Of a stretch of DNA of 64,000 nucleotides, positions 8,858 to 20,058 are shown one piece after another (position 1 is the first letter of the stretch; the number at the start of each line of letters is the position of its first letter). The stretch comes from Hyphomicrobium methylovorum. Lineage in GTDB: Bacteria; Pseudomonadota; Alphaproteobacteria; Rhizobiales; Hyphomicrobiaceae. The stretch covers positions 2,584,501 through 2,648,500 of the forward strand of contig NZ_QHJE01000001.1 in NCBI RefSeq assembly GCF_013626205.1, given 5' to 3'. The position numbers and the translations under genes are program-made. Under the pieces are notes generated by a model. The model worked only from the letters and a program-made list of their open reading frames with translations, was not told where the DNA came from and made no database searches.

Positions 8858-9631
8858 ATGTACAAGCTCTGCTCATCGCGAGTCGTTTTCGGCGCGGCCT
8901 TGGCGCTCATGATGGCGCTCTCTCCTCTCGTCGCGGCTGCCGCCGCTCAGGACGATAACGCCGCTGACGGCGAGACGCCGATCGAACTCCTTACCGATGG
9001 ATTGGATGCCGTTGCCGATCACGCCGACGACTCGGCTCGGCGGATTTTCGACAAGCTGATTTCCGCTTTTCCGAACTCGATGGAAGCTGCTCGTGCGCGG
9101 CGTGCGCTTGAGCGGCTTGATGAGGGCGTTCAAGATCCGGAAGTCCGCGCTGCAATCCATGCCGAGAACCTCGATCGCAGCGCGCAGTACCGTCATGCGT
9201 TTCTTCTCGAAGTGGGCGATCGAGTCTTCTTCGCGGAAGACAGCTCGTTGATTGGTGGGCGCGCGCGGAATGTGATCGAGAATCAGGCGCGCTGGTTGAA
9301 GGCGCGGCCCGATCTTACGGTCACGGTGATCGGACGGTCTGACGACGGAGGCACCGCGCAGGCTGGACAGCTGTTGTCCCAGGGGCGTGCGGAAGCGGTT
9401 CGTGAACGGCTTGTCGCGTCGGGAGTGGATAGCCGGCGGATACGAGTCGAGTCGACGGGCCGCGAGGGACGGCTCGCGACCTGTAAAGAGGCGATCTGCA
9501 AAGCGCAGAATCGGACCGCTGAGGTTTATATTAACGACCTCGGCTCCAGCAGCTTGCTCGACTCCACGGTTTCGCCTGCGCGGGGAATAGCAAAAACGTC
9601 GATGGGCGCCGAGCTGGACCTCGAACGCTAG
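8858..9631 (+). CDS. OmpA-domain periplasmic protein, Pal-like paralogue
   Basis: A 257-residue protein with a signal peptide (cleavage near VAAAAAQD), no lipobox, a helical region resembling a single TPR (DSARRIFDKLISAFPNS to ARARRALERL) and an OmpA-like domain. Aligned by eye with Pal, GRSDDGGT matches GHADERGT and keeps the Asp, while SQGRAEAVRERL keeps the ligand Arg; the Asn before it is lost. The end CKEAICKAQNRTAEVYI mirrors Pal CDDISCWSQNRRAQTVL. It therefore looks like a diverged duplicate of Pal, soluble rather than lipid-anchored, lying between pal and ybgF. Confidence 0.75.
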   Translation: MYKLCSSRVVFGAALALMMALSPLVAAAAAQDDNAADGETPIELLTDGLDAVADHADDSARRIFDKLISAFPNSMEAARARRALERLDEGVQDPEVRAAIHAENLDRSAQYRHAFLLEVGDRVFFAEDSSLIGGRARNVIENQARWLKARPDLTVTVIGRSDDGGTAQAGQLLSQGRAEAVRERLVASGVDSRRIRVESTGREGRLATCKEAICKAQNRTAEVYINDLGSSSLLDSTVSPARGIAKTSMGAELDLER

Positions 9632-9770
9632 TGCTGGTTTGCGTGCGGGAGATTCCCAGGTACCCTGCATACATAGACAGTTGAACGTTTGAAGCGCCCT
9701 GATGTCCTGGTTTCAATCTGGCGAGCGCGCGCTATAGACGAGAACCGATTGACACGGAGAGAGGCCAAGG

Positions 9771-10790
9771 ATGGCCAGACTTGAGCGGCTGCACGCAGGT
9801 TTTATGAGTCTTTCAGCGGCGGCGATGATGCTCGCGCTTGCCGCCTCGCCTTCGTTTGCGCAGTCGAAAGCACCGGCAAAGGGCGCTGCGCCTGCAGCGG
9901 CCGGGGGCGATGCGGCGTTGAAGGCTCGAGTCGAGAGTCTCGAAGAGCAGCTCGTCGATATGCAGGTTGTGATCGGCACGCTGGAATCGCTTTCCAAGAA
10001 CGGTGGCGCGGCCGCGCCGTTCCCCGCTGCTGCTGCCGGTTCTAGCGCGGACGCTGCGCGCATCGATGGTCTCGAAACACAGATCCGAGCGCTGACGAGC
10101 GAACTGCAGAATCTTTCCGATCAGGTGCGGAGCCTTGGGGGCTCACCGAAGCGTTCCGAGATTCCGTTGCCATCCGAAAAAGCGACGGCGGATGCGTCCG
10201 GCGGTTTTGACAGCACGGATCTGACCGGCGGTTTCGGTTCGACGACCGTTTCGCAGGGACACGATGCAATCGGCGGATTGCTCGAAGGCCACGGTGACTC
10301 GAACGGGACGGTTGCTCAGGTTGGTCCGCCGCCGCGCGACGGACTTGTTCCTGCCGCGTCTCAGGTTGCGACGGCGGCGCTGCCGCCCGCGAGCGACGGC
10401 ATCAACGATCCGAAGCAGCTTTATGAAACTGCATACGGCTACTTGCTGCAGCGTGACTATGGAGCGGCGGAAACGTCATTCACGGAATTTCTGAGCAAGT
10501 TTCCGAACGACTCGCTCTCAGGCAATGCTCAGTACTGGTTGGGTGAGACGCATTTCGTGCGCGGACAATATAAGTCTGCTGCTGGCGCGTTTCTGAAGGG
10601 CTACCAGACGTATGGGCAGAGCGGGAAAGCGCCGGATAGCCTCTTGAAGCTGGCGATGTCGCTCGATCGGCTCGGGCAGAAAGAGGCTGCTTGCTCGTCG
10701 TTCTCGGAACTCTCGAGCAAGTTCCCGACGGCTCCGCAGAGCATCAAGACGCGGGCGCAAAGCGAGCGGCAGCGGATTGGGTGCCAATAG
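9771..10790 (+). CDS. ybgF: Cell division coordinator CpoB / Tol-Pal protein YbgF
   Basis: Periplasmic protein of 339 residues: signal peptide ending near SPSFAQS, coiled-coil segments (about 45-65 and 85-115), a low-complexity linker and C-terminal TPR repeats (LYETAYGYLLQRDYGAAETSF, AQYWLGETHFVRGQY, each cited in part) characteristic of YbgF. In E. coli CpoB links Tol energy state with peptidoglycan synthesis by PBP1B. Start ATG 9771 follows GGAGAGAGGCC. It is 18 bp upstream of tilS. Confidence 0.9.
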   Translation: MARLERLHAGFMSLSAAAMMLALAASPSFAQSKAPAKGAAPAAAGGDAALKARVESLEEQLVDMQVVIGTLESLSKNGGAAAPFPAAAAGSSADAARIDGLETQIRALTSELQNLSDQVRSLGGSPKRSEIPLPSEKATADASGGFDSTDLTGGFGSTTVSQGHDAIGGLLEGHGDSNGTVAQVGPPPRDGLVPAASQVATAALPPASDGINDPKQLYETAYGYLLQRDYGAAETSFTEFLSKFPNDSLSGNAQYWLGETHFVRGQYKSAAGAFLKGYQTYGQSGKAPDSLLKLAMSLDRLGQKEAACSSFSELSSKFPTAPQSIKTRAQSERQRIGCQ

Positions 10791-10808
10791 GCGCAGGCTG
10801 GACGTGTT

Positions 10809-12146
10809 GTGTTGCGTGACGATCGATCAGACGTGACAGAGGCTGAGGCGGACGCCGCGTTCGATTGCCTCAAACGCTACGATCATGTCGTGCTGGCGGT
10901 TTCGGGCGGGCCTGACAGCATGGCGCTGATGCTGCTGGCAGCCCGCTGGCGGCTCCGGCGCGGCGGAACTGCTCCCACAATTTCAGTTGCGACCGTCGAT
11001 CATCGTCTTCGTGCGGAGTCGACGGCGGAGGCTGTTTTCGTTGGGCGGGTGGCAGCGGAGCTCCAACTCGATCATACGATTCTCATGTGGCTGTCTGAGA
11101 AGCCGTTGGCGGGTGTGCCCGATGCGGCGCGTCGCGCGCGATACCGTCTTCTGGAAGAGCACGCCAACGCACTCGGTATCGGGCGGCGTGTTGCGATCGT
11201 GACGGCGCATCATCTTGACGATCAGGCCGAGACCTTCGCGATGCGTCTTGCGCGCGGTTCGGGAGTCAACGGACTTGCAGCCATGCGAGCAGTGCGTCCG
11301 TTGACGGACGACTCGGGGATCGATCTGGTTCGGCCGCTTCTATCGATTGAGAAGTGCCGTCTGGTGGCGACGCTCGAGGAAGCCGGGGTTCCTTCGTTTG
11401 ATGATCCGACCAATGTGGATGGAAAATACGAGCGGGCGCGAGTTCGCCAGGCGATGGCGGCGCTCAATGCTGCTGGGATTTCTTCAGCGGCGATTGCGCT
11501 CTCGGCGCGTCGGCTCGGTGAGGCGGAGGCCGCTCTCAGGTTTGCCGACGATCAGTTCCGTGCCACGCTTGGTCTGACATTCGGGAACGATGTGTTCGGT
11601 CAATTTGCGCGCGATGCGTTTCGGGCTGGGCCTGAGCTTCTCGGGCAGCGTCTGATGTCGCGGTTGATCGCACGGTATGGCGGAGCCAGTGAGCGTCCGC
11701 GCCTCGATGAGATCGAGAACCTGACTGAAAGGCTTCGGCACGAGAGCAAATGCACAGCGACGCTCGGCGGGGCGATGGTGACGGCCGGGCAGCGCTTCAT
11801 TCGCATTTGGCGCGAAGCTGGGCGGCTTGTTGATGCCGACCTTCCGCTGCAACCTGGCGAGAGCAAAATTTGGGACCGTCGATTTCGCGTCACCCGGTTC
11901 GCGTCGGCGGCTGGGCCGGTGACGGTGAGAGCGCTCGGCGCCAAAGATTATCCCAAAATCTGTGAAACCCTCATTTCTGGCGGCCGGCCTCCGGCGCGGG
12001 CCGCGCATGCGCTTCCGGCGTTTTGGGCTGGCGATCGTCTTGTTGCAGTGCCGTCGCTCATGCCATTTGTGCGTGCAGACGTTGCTTTTCTGGAGCAGGC
12101 GGGTTGCGGGGTGGAGGCCCTGGAGCCGTCCGCTGCTCCTTATTAA
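10809..12146 (+). CDS. tilS: tRNA(Ile) lysidine synthetase TilS
   Basis: TilS converts the wobble cytidine of tRNA-Ile(CAU) to lysidine using ATP and lysine. The PP-loop SGGPDSMAL starts at residue 32, and the conserved HHLDDQAET and RGSGVNGL follow; the C-terminal third is the variable tRNA-binding part. Length 445 residues from GTG 10809. The order ybgF-tilS-ftsH is standard in alphaproteobacteria. Confidence 0.95.
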   Translation: MLRDDRSDVTEAEADAAFDCLKRYDHVVLAVSGGPDSMALMLLAARWRLRRGGTAPTISVATVDHRLRAESTAEAVFVGRVAAELQLDHTILMWLSEKPLAGVPDAARRARYRLLEEHANALGIGRRVAIVTAHHLDDQAETFAMRLARGSGVNGLAAMRAVRPLTDDSGIDLVRPLLSIEKCRLVATLEEAGVPSFDDPTNVDGKYERARVRQAMAALNAAGISSAAIALSARRLGEAEAALRFADDQFRATLGLTFGNDVFGQFARDAFRAGPELLGQRLMSRLIARYGGASERPRLDEIENLTERLRHESKCTATLGGAMVTAGQRFIRIWREAGRLVDADLPLQPGESKIWDRRFRVTRFASAAGPVTVRALGAKDYPKICETLISGGRPPARAAHALPAFWAGDRLVAVPSLMPFVRADVAFLEQAGCGVEALEPSAAPY

Positions 12147-12298
12147 GGATTTGGCGGCATCCTGACTGAATGGTCTCTCGGATGTCATCAGGTGAACTTG
12201 TGCGGCGATAGAGAGACACCTATGTTAATCCGGCGATCCGGCCACGAGCCCGGTCCCCCTGCCGCCGATGGGCGCGGCGGGCGTCAGCAGGGAACCAA

Positions 12299-14257
<1,959 letters not shown>

Positions 14258-14292
14258 GATGCCTTGGGCGGCTGCCCACTTTGAATAATCTG

Positions 14293-14317
14293 GCGGTCGC
14301 GATACCTTCGCGGCCGC
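14293..14317 (+). terminator. Probable terminator after ftsH
   Basis: GCGGTCGCGA and TCGCGGCCGC pair across a 5-base loop with one G-U pair and are followed by TATTCTTTT, 35 bp after the ftsH stop. Confidence 0.5.
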
Positions 14318-14344
14318 TATTCTTTTGCGCGGAAAGTTCCTCCC

Positions 14345-15448
14345 ATGAAACGCTCGATCTACTTGCAGCCGACCGCTGTGTTCTGGAGCCGTGCCGAGCG
14401 TCGTCCTATCGATCAGCCCGACATTCCCGAATGGCGCGGACTGCCGCTTGCGGGCGGACAGCTATCCTTCGCGGCTCTCGATGTTCTGACGCGCGGAAGC
14501 CCCAACACCACGCGCCGTACGATTGTGCTTGGTGACGCATTTAGCGGCGACTGGGGACGGGAAGCACTCGCAGCGGCGGATATTCTGCAGGAGCTATCCG
14601 AACAGCGTCCGCGGTTCGCCGGGATGTCTCTTGATCGGCCGCGCATCATGGGCATCGTCAACGTGACCCCGGACAGCTTTTCGGACGGAGGGCAGTTTTC
14701 TTCGACCGAGGCGGCGATCGCGCACGGGCTGAAACTCGTAGAGCACGGGGCCGATATTCTCGACATCGGCGGCGAAAGCACGCGTCCGAAGTCGGATGCT
14801 GTTGCGGTTGACGATGAATTGCGGCGCGTCATTCCGGTGATCGAGGGACTGCGCGCGCGAACGGACGCGGTGATTTCAGTCGACACGCGGAAGTCAGAGG
14901 TGATGAAACGCGCGGCCGAAGCCGGTGCTGATATTCTCAATGACGTCTCGGCGTTTACGCATGATCCTGAGGCGCTATCCGTTGCTGTTGAGACGGGATT
15001 GCCGGTCATCCTGATGCATGCGCAGGGCGACCCGAAGACGATGAACGACGACCCGAAGTATGATGACGTCGTTCTCGATGTTTTCGATTATCTGGAAGGG
15101 CGCATTCAGGCGTGCGTCGCGGCGGGTATTCCGAAGACGAAGATCGTTGCGGATCCCGGCATTGGTTTCGGTAAGCACCTCCACCACAACGTTGCGGTTA
15201 TGGCGGGTCTGTCGCTCTATCACGGGCTTGGCGTGGCGCTGCTGCTTGGGGCCAGCCGCAAGAAGATGATCGGCGAACTATGCGACGTAGCCGATGCCAA
15301 GGACCGGGTGCCGGGCTCGCTTGCTTGCGCCATAGCGGGCGTTGGGGCTGGCGTGCAGATCGTGCGGGTTCATGACGTCAAAGAGACGAAGCAAGCGATT
15401 GCCGTCTGGCGCGCGTGCATGGCGGGCACCGAGAAGGGGCTCGATTGA
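14345..15448 (+). CDS. folP: Dihydropteroate synthase FolP with N-terminal extension
   Basis: Dihydropteroate synthase condenses p-aminobenzoate with hydroxymethyl-dihydropterin diphosphate in folate synthesis. The catalytic barrel begins only at about residue 99 (RIMGIVNVTPDSFSDGG) and shows GGESTRP, the ISVDTRK strand, DPGIGFGK and GASRKKMIG. The first ~98 residues are an extension not needed for a usual 270-280 residue enzyme; it begins MKRSIYLQP and resembles no domain I recognise. The C-terminus is normal. The neighbour ftsH and the nearby glmM match alphaproteobacterial synteny. Confidence 0.93.
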   Translation: MKRSIYLQPTAVFWSRAERRPIDQPDIPEWRGLPLAGGQLSFAALDVLTRGSPNTTRRTIVLGDAFSGDWGREALAAADILQELSEQRPRFAGMSLDRPRIMGIVNVTPDSFSDGGQFSSTEAAIAHGLKLVEHGADILDIGGESTRPKSDAVAVDDELRRVIPVIEGLRARTDAVISVDTRKSEVMKRAAEAGADILNDVSAFTHDPEALSVAVETGLPVILMHAQGDPKTMNDDPKYDDVVLDVFDYLEGRIQACVAAGIPKTKIVADPGIGFGKHLHHNVAVMAGLSLYHGLGVALLLGASRKKMIGELCDVADAKDRVPGSLACAIAGVGAGVQIVRVHDVKETKQAIAVWRACMAGTEKGLD

Positions 15449-15473
15449 GCCGAGGGGCTTTTTGATATGCCCC
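15438..15473. terminator. Terminator structures between convergent folP and APC permease
   Basis: GGCTC-GATT-GAGCC at 15438-15451 overlaps the folP stop and is followed by GAGGGGCTTTTT; GGGGC/GCCCC (15454-15458 and 15469-15473) forms a second overlapping hairpin. The position between convergent genes suggests use in both directions. Confidence 0.5.
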
Positions 15474-15504
15474 CGTTCGTTTGCATGACGGGCAAGCCGT
15501 GTGG

Positions 15505-16836
15505 TTAGCGCAGTTCCTTTCTCGAAGCGCGCAGGACAACGTAAGCGACAACGCTGGCTAGCAGGATTGCCATCGCAAGCGCTGGCGCCTTCCAGTTCGA
15601 GCTTGCGATGCGTACGGCCAGAAGCGTTCCGCAAATCAGCAAACCGATAACGGGCAGAATGATCGGTATCTCAAAGCGGCCTGGCACTTCGCCCGGCTTT
15701 CGCTTCAGCACGATCAGAGATGCGTTGACGGCGATGAAGACGACGAGAAGCAGCAGCACCGTCGCGGCGGCGAGGTCTGCGATATTTCCAATGACAAGCA
15801 GAAGCAGCATCGCGACAAGCAGCGCCAGGATCGCAACATAAGGCGTTCTACGGGTCCGGTGGACGCGTGCAAATCGCTCCGGCAGCAGGCGTTGGTTCGC
15901 CATTCCGTAAATCAATCTCGACGCGGTGACGTAGTTCACGAGCGCAGTGTTGGCGACGGAGAACAGCGCGATGAAGCTCATCAACCACGGCGGTATCGAC
16001 GGTGCGCTACGTTTCATCACTTCGGTCAGCGGGCTTGGCGCTTCGGCCAGCTCTTGCCACGGCACGACGGAGACGGCCGTGATCGCAACGCCGATATAAA
16101 GGACCGCGGCTGCGAGTGTTGCGATGACGAGGCCGAGCGGAATCGTGACTTCCGGGTTCTTGCATTCCTCCGCGACGTTGATGGCATCTTCGAAGCCGAT
16201 GAAGGCGAAGAATGCGAGGACGGATGCTTGCAGCACGACGACGGCGAGGGTTGCGTCGCCATGTTCCGCCGGGGTCTGGAAGTAGTCGACGGTGCCCCAG
16301 TAGGACATTCCCGACATGATAACGAGCAGGAGGCCCGAAACTTCCATGATCGTGCAGCCGACGTTGACCCAGATGCTCTCGCGGATGCCGCGAAAGACGA
16401 CGCCGGTCATAATCAGCAGGAAGCCCACGGCGACGACTGCCGGAGAGGCTATGCTGATGCCCGTGAGATCAACGAGAATTTCTGCGAAGATCTTCGACTG
16501 AGTGGCGATCGACGTCAGCCCGGATGCGATCAGCGCAAGGCCCACGGTGAAGCTCAGAACCGGGATACCGAAGGCTCGGTCCGTCATGTAGGCGGCGCCG
16601 CCCGCGCGGGGGTATCGCGAACCGAGCGATGCGTACGAGAGCGACGTTAGCAGCGCCGCGAACAGCGCGACGAGGAACGAGAGCCACACGGCCGATCCGG
16701 CTTGTCCTGCGGCCTTGCCGATGAGGCCGTAGATGCCGGAGCCCACCATGCTGCCGAGCGCGTAGAGGGCGAGTTGCGTCGTTCCGATGGACCGGCGGAG
16801 GCGCGGCGCGCCATCGGTATCGATGTCGGCCGTCAT
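15505..16836 (-). CDS. APC-superfamily amino acid permease
   Basis: A 443-residue transporter with about 12 predicted hydrophobic helices. The APC signature is near the start: LALYALGSMVGSGIYGLIG, containing the G-S-G motif used for substrate binding in helix 1. Later the FIGFEDAINVAEECKNPE segment matches the helix-6 region of the family. Start ATG 16836 is preceded by CGGAGTGA on the minus strand. Substrate unknown. It is convergent to folP and is the last of three minus-strand genes that separate folP from glmM. Confidence 0.85.
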   Translation of the reverse strand: MTADIDTDGAPRLRRSIGTTQLALYALGSMVGSGIYGLIGKAAGQAGSAVWLSFLVALFAALLTSLSYASLGSRYPRAGGAAYMTDRAFGIPVLSFTVGLALIASGLTSIATQSKIFAEILVDLTGISIASPAVVAVGFLLIMTGVVFRGIRESIWVNVGCTIMEVSGLLLVIMSGMSYWGTVDYFQTPAEHGDATLAVVVLQASVLAFFAFIGFEDAINVAEECKNPEVTIPLGLVIATLAAAVLYIGVAITAVSVVPWQELAEAPSPLTEVMKRSAPSIPPWLMSFIALFSVANTALVNYVTASRLIYGMANQRLLPERFARVHRTRRTPYVAILALLVAMLLLLVIGNIADLAAATVLLLLVVFIAVNASLIVLKRKPGEVPGRFEIPIILPVIGLLICGTLLAVRIASSNWKAPALAMAILLASVVAYVVLRASRKELR

Positions 16837-16875
16837 CAATTCACTCCGGGTTCTTAGGGTATGTGCGCTGTTGCT

Positions 16876-17355
16876 TCAGCTCGCGGCCGCCTTACGATCG
16901 GCGAGGCGTTGCTCCGCTGCTGCAACGATGGCTTTGCGAATGTCGTCGACACGTTTTACCGATTTTTCGACGGGAACGTGCTGGGCTTCGGCGAAGGCGC
17001 GCAGGTTTTCCGCTGTCTTGATTTCCTGCAGGCGCTTGAAAAGGCCATCGCGCCCTTGCTTGGCGAGCACGACGATTGCGGAAAAGAGATACGGGTTAAA
17101 GCCTTCGCGCGGCGAGGAGCTGTCAGATTCCGATTGCGTTGCGCTTGCGCGGCGCGATGCGGGCGCTTTTTCGGGGACTTCGTCAATCGACGGCATGTCC
17201 CAGACGAGCATGCGATTGACGGCCTTCGTCAGCGCCGTTGCGAGGCGCTCGGCGGCGGCGTCATCAAGTGAAGTCTCACGGCGGATATGCGCGCGAAAGA
17301 AGCTGCGCATCGCGTCGCCAGGCCAGAGCTGTCTGCCGTTGCTCATCTTCGCCAC
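16876..17355 (-). CDS. Unknown protein paired with the ParA-like ATPase
   Basis: A 159-residue acidic/basic protein I do not recognise. It starts at GTG 17355 (or ATG 17346) only 17 bp after the ParA-like gene, so the two are likely cotranscribed. It appears mainly helical: an N-terminal part (WPGDAMRSFFRAHIRRE), a Ser-rich linker near residue 70-80 (SATQSESDSSS), and a C-terminal helical segment rich in Lys, Glu and Ala (KRVDDIRKAIVAAAEQ). No signal peptide or membrane segment. Its position suggests a partner or cargo adaptor for the ATPase (inference). Confidence 0.6.
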   Translation of the reverse strand: MAKMSNGRQLWPGDAMRSFFRAHIRRETSLDDAAAERLATALTKAVNRMLVWDMPSIDEVPEKAPASRRASATQSESDSSSPREGFNPYLFSAIVVLAKQGRDGLFKRLQEIKTAENLRAFAEAQHVPVEKSVKRVDDIRKAIVAAAEQRLADRKAAAS

Positions 17356-17372
17356 GTTGCTGGTTTGGCCGA

Positions 17373-18281
17373 TCAGGCGGCCGACACCTTGGTTTTCTTT
17401 GCTGCGATCACCGTGTCAATAAGTTTGGTGATCTCCTGGTATAGCTCCTTCACGTCGCCCGCAGCATCGGAATACTTGGTCTCGATGGATCTTGGCTGGC
17501 CGATGTAGTCGAAGGCATTGGCGATGCCGTTGCGCTGGGGCAGGAACGTTTCCAGGACCGGATGCACGAGGCTGATTTCCTCGATCATCATGTAATCGCG
17601 GTCGTCATTGCGGACGTAGTTCGCGAGGCAGGCGTAGCGCCGTTCTTCCGTTGGGATCGAAGCGAGATCGTCCAGATTGCGCGTGTCTTCGATCAGCATC
17701 GCGACGCGGTCGACGGCGAGCTGGGACACATAATCCGGGCGGAACGGAACGATCACCTTGTCGGCCGTCTTCAGTGCGGCGAGTGCGGCGAACGACAGGC
17801 CTGGCGCGCAATCGAGGATCACGACGTCGTACTCGCCTTCAAAACGGCGAACGAGGCTTTCCATGCGACCGCGGACGCGGTTCGCGACGACTTCAGGCAC
17901 GTTGCTCTGGCTTGCCTGCTTTAGGTACAACTCGCCCTGGATGTCCTCCAGCAGCAGCGAACCGGGAACGATGGAAATCGGCGCGGGCTTGCCATTTGCC
18001 AGGGTTACGTCTCCGGCGTTCTTGAAAACGTAATCGCGCGCGTTGGCGGGAATTCCGTCGAACAGGTCGTAGAAATAGTCGGCGATGGTCTTGCCGGCCT
18101 TTCGGGCTTCGTTCCAGCCCTGGCCGCCCATGAGGATCAGCGAGGCGTTGCACTGGGAATCGAGGTCGATCAGCAGAACCCGCTTGCCGCCGTGGACCGA
18201 AAGGGCGTGCGCCAGCATGACGGAAACGGTGGATTTGCCCACCCCGCCCTTGCGGTTTGCGACTGCCAGAAATACCGCCAT
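17373..18281 (-). CDS. ParA/MinD-family P-loop ATPase
   Basis: Deviant Walker A KGGVGKST in the first 20 residues, the DLDSQCNAS switch region (Walker A-prime) and VVILDCAPGLSFAAL (Walker B) identify a ParA-type ATPase of 302 residues. ATG 18281 is preceded by two GAGGGG stretches; a TTG at 18290 is in frame. Proteins of this class position chromosomes, plasmids or protein clusters. No parB-like gene is adjacent, so it is an orphan ParA with an unknown partner downstream. It interrupts the folP-glmM neighbourhood. Confidence 0.85.
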   Translation of the reverse strand: MAVFLAVANRKGGVGKSTVSVMLAHALSVHGGKRVLLIDLDSQCNASLILMGGQGWNEARKAGKTIADYFYDLFDGIPANARDYVFKNAGDVTLANGKPAPISIVPGSLLLEDIQGELYLKQASQSNVPEVVANRVRGRMESLVRRFEGEYDVVILDCAPGLSFAALAALKTADKVIVPFRPDYVSQLAVDRVAMLIEDTRNLDDLASIPTEERRYACLANYVRNDDRDYMMIEEISLVHPVLETFLPQRNGIANAFDYIGQPRSIETKYSDAAGDVKELYQEITKLIDTVIAAKKTKVSAA

Positions 18282-18615
18282 GCCCCTCAACCCCTCAATT
18301 CGTAAGCCCCGGCCCTCGTGCCCCGGCCGCCGGTTCGAAACTCGATAGTCGACCTATGGGCCGATTCCGTGGCCCTATCCAACCCGGCCCGATAGGTTCA
18401 GGATGATATTTTGTCCCTACAACATTCTGGAAATTGACCGGAAATTTGCAGTAGCTCAACTATAGGGATGGCAGGATGGGCTGGCCCCTGGTGCGTACCG
18501 GCAACGTTTTGCCCCGGCAACGGCGTGGGGGCGGCAGGTAACAGGGGTGTCCAAAACTATTTTGGATACGACGGCGGCGCGATTTTGCGCCTTCGGCACG
18601 ACACGGGGAATGGAC
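18282..18615. promoter_or_regulatory. Divergent intergenic region between the ParA gene and glmM
   Basis: About 330 bp controlling two divergent genes. It contains the inverted repeat CCTATC/GATAGG (18374-18379 and 18391-18396) around a GC-rich 11-base loop, close to CCTATGGGCC, and a CTATAG at about 18461. Promoter elements cannot be assigned with confidence. The glmM frame is open from GTG 18547. Confidence 0.4.
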
Positions 18616-19962
18616 ATGACCAGGCGCTATTTCGGTACGGACGGCATTCGCGGGTTGGCCAACCGGCATCCGATGACGTCGGAAATCGCGCTGAAGGTCG
18701 GTATGGCGGCCGGAACGGTTTTCCGGTCGGGCGCGCATCGACACCGGGTCGTCATCGGCAAGGATACGCGGCTCTCGGGCTATATGCTCGAAGCGGCGCT
18801 CATGTCTGGCTTCACCTCGGTCGGGATGGACGTGTTCCTTCTCGGCCCGATGCCGACGCCCGCTGTCGCGATGCTCACGCGCTCGCTCCGCGCGGATCTC
18901 GGCGTGATGCTGTCTGCGTCGCACAACCCGTCGGACGACAACGGAATCAAGCTGTTCGATCCGGATGGCTACAAGCTCTCCGACGACATGGAGAAGCAGA
19001 TCGAAGATCTGATCGACGCGGACACGCGTTCGCTGCTTGTCGAAGCCCAGCACATCGGGCGGGCGACGCGGGTTGAAAGCGCCCAGGAGCGCTATATCGA
19101 ATTCGCGAAGCGGACGATGCCGAAGAACCTGCGTCTCGCTGGGCTCAGGATCGTGATCGATTGCGCCAACGGGGCAGCCTACAAGGTGGCGCCGGAAGCG
19201 CTTTGGGAACTTGGCGCGGAAGTCATAAAGATCGGCGTCGAGCCGAATGGCCAAAACATCAACCTGAATTGCGGTTCAACCTCGCCGGACGCACTGGTCG
19301 AGAAGGTCAAAGAAGTCCGCGCGGACATCGGCATTGGCCTCGATGGCGATGCCGACCGAGTGGTAATCGTCAACGAGAAGGGCGAGATCGTGAACGGCGA
19401 TCAGCTTATGGCGGTGATCGCCGAGAGCTGGCATCGCTCCGGTCAACTTGCGGCGGGCGGCATCGTCGCGACGGTGATGAGCAACCTCGGGCTCGAACGA
19501 TATTTGAAGGGAATTGGTCTGACGATGGCGCGCACGCCGGTTGGCGACCGCTACGTCACCGAGCATATGCGCAAGCACGGCTTCAACGTCGGCGGCGAAC
19601 AGTCCGGGCATATTGTCCTGTCGGATTTTACAACGACGGGCGACGGCCTCGTCTCGGCTTTGCAGGTTCTGGCCTGCGTCGTGGCGATGGAAAAGCCGGT
19701 TTCGGAGGTCTGCAACCGTTTCCGTCCGCTGCCGCAAATCCTGAAGAACGTGCGCTATGGCAGCGGTCGGCCGCTTGAAGATAAGCGCGTCGTCAAGGCC
19801 ATCGAGGGTGCCAAGTCAAAGCTCGGCGAGAACGGGCGTTTGGTGATCCGGCCATCCGGCACCGAGCCGGTGATCCGCGTTATGGCCGAGGGTGACGACG
19901 AACAGGTCGTTACCCAGATCGTGGGTGATATCGTTGACGCGGTGAAAACAGCCGCCGCCTGA
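18616..19962 (+). CDS. glmM: Phosphoglucosamine mutase GlmM
   Basis: GlmM converts glucosamine-6-phosphate to glucosamine-1-phosphate for UDP-GlcNAc, peptidoglycan and LPS. With ATG 18616 (GGGGAA at 18604-18609) the protein has 448 residues and the phosphorylated Ser in [11 protein letters not shown] falls at position 102, as in E. coli. [11 protein letters not shown] opens the protein, the metal loop DGDADR follows, and [12 protein letters not shown] is the C-terminal phosphate-binding loop. ATG 18610 and GTG 18547 are alternative starts. Confidence 0.97.
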   Translation: MTRRYFGTDGIRGLANRHPMTSEIALKVGMAAGTVFRSGAHRHRVVIGKDTRLSGYMLEAALMSGFTSVGMDVFLLGPMPTPAVAMLTRSLRADLGVMLSASHNPSDDNGIKLFDPDGYKLSDDMEKQIEDLIDADTRSLLVEAQHIGRATRVESAQERYIEFAKRTMPKNLRLAGLRIVIDCANGAAYKVAPEALWELGAEVIKIGVEPNGQNINLNCGSTSPDALVEKVKEVRADIGIGLDGDADRVVIVNEKGEIVNGDQLMAVIAESWHRSGQLAAGGIVATVMSNLGLERYLKGIGLTMARTPVGDRYVTEHMRKHGFNVGGEQSGHIVLSDFTTTGDGLVSALQVLACVVAMEKPVSEVCNRFRPLPQILKNVRYGSGRPLEDKRVVKAIEGAKSKLGENGRLVIRPSGTEPVIRVMAEGDDEQVVTQIVGDIVDAVKTAAA

Positions 19963-20058
19963 TTGACGGCAGGTGCGGCCTTCCTACGGGGAGGTCGGCC
20001 GCCGGTTGTGTTGCTGGACGATCCAGCCGAGACGCCGCGTTTCAATTCCCTACGCGGA

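Noticed and set aside
15859-16650. Plus-strand 263-residue frame opposite the APC permease
   Set aside because: Asp/Arg/His-rich shadow frame; the hydrophobic minus-strand protein is the gene.
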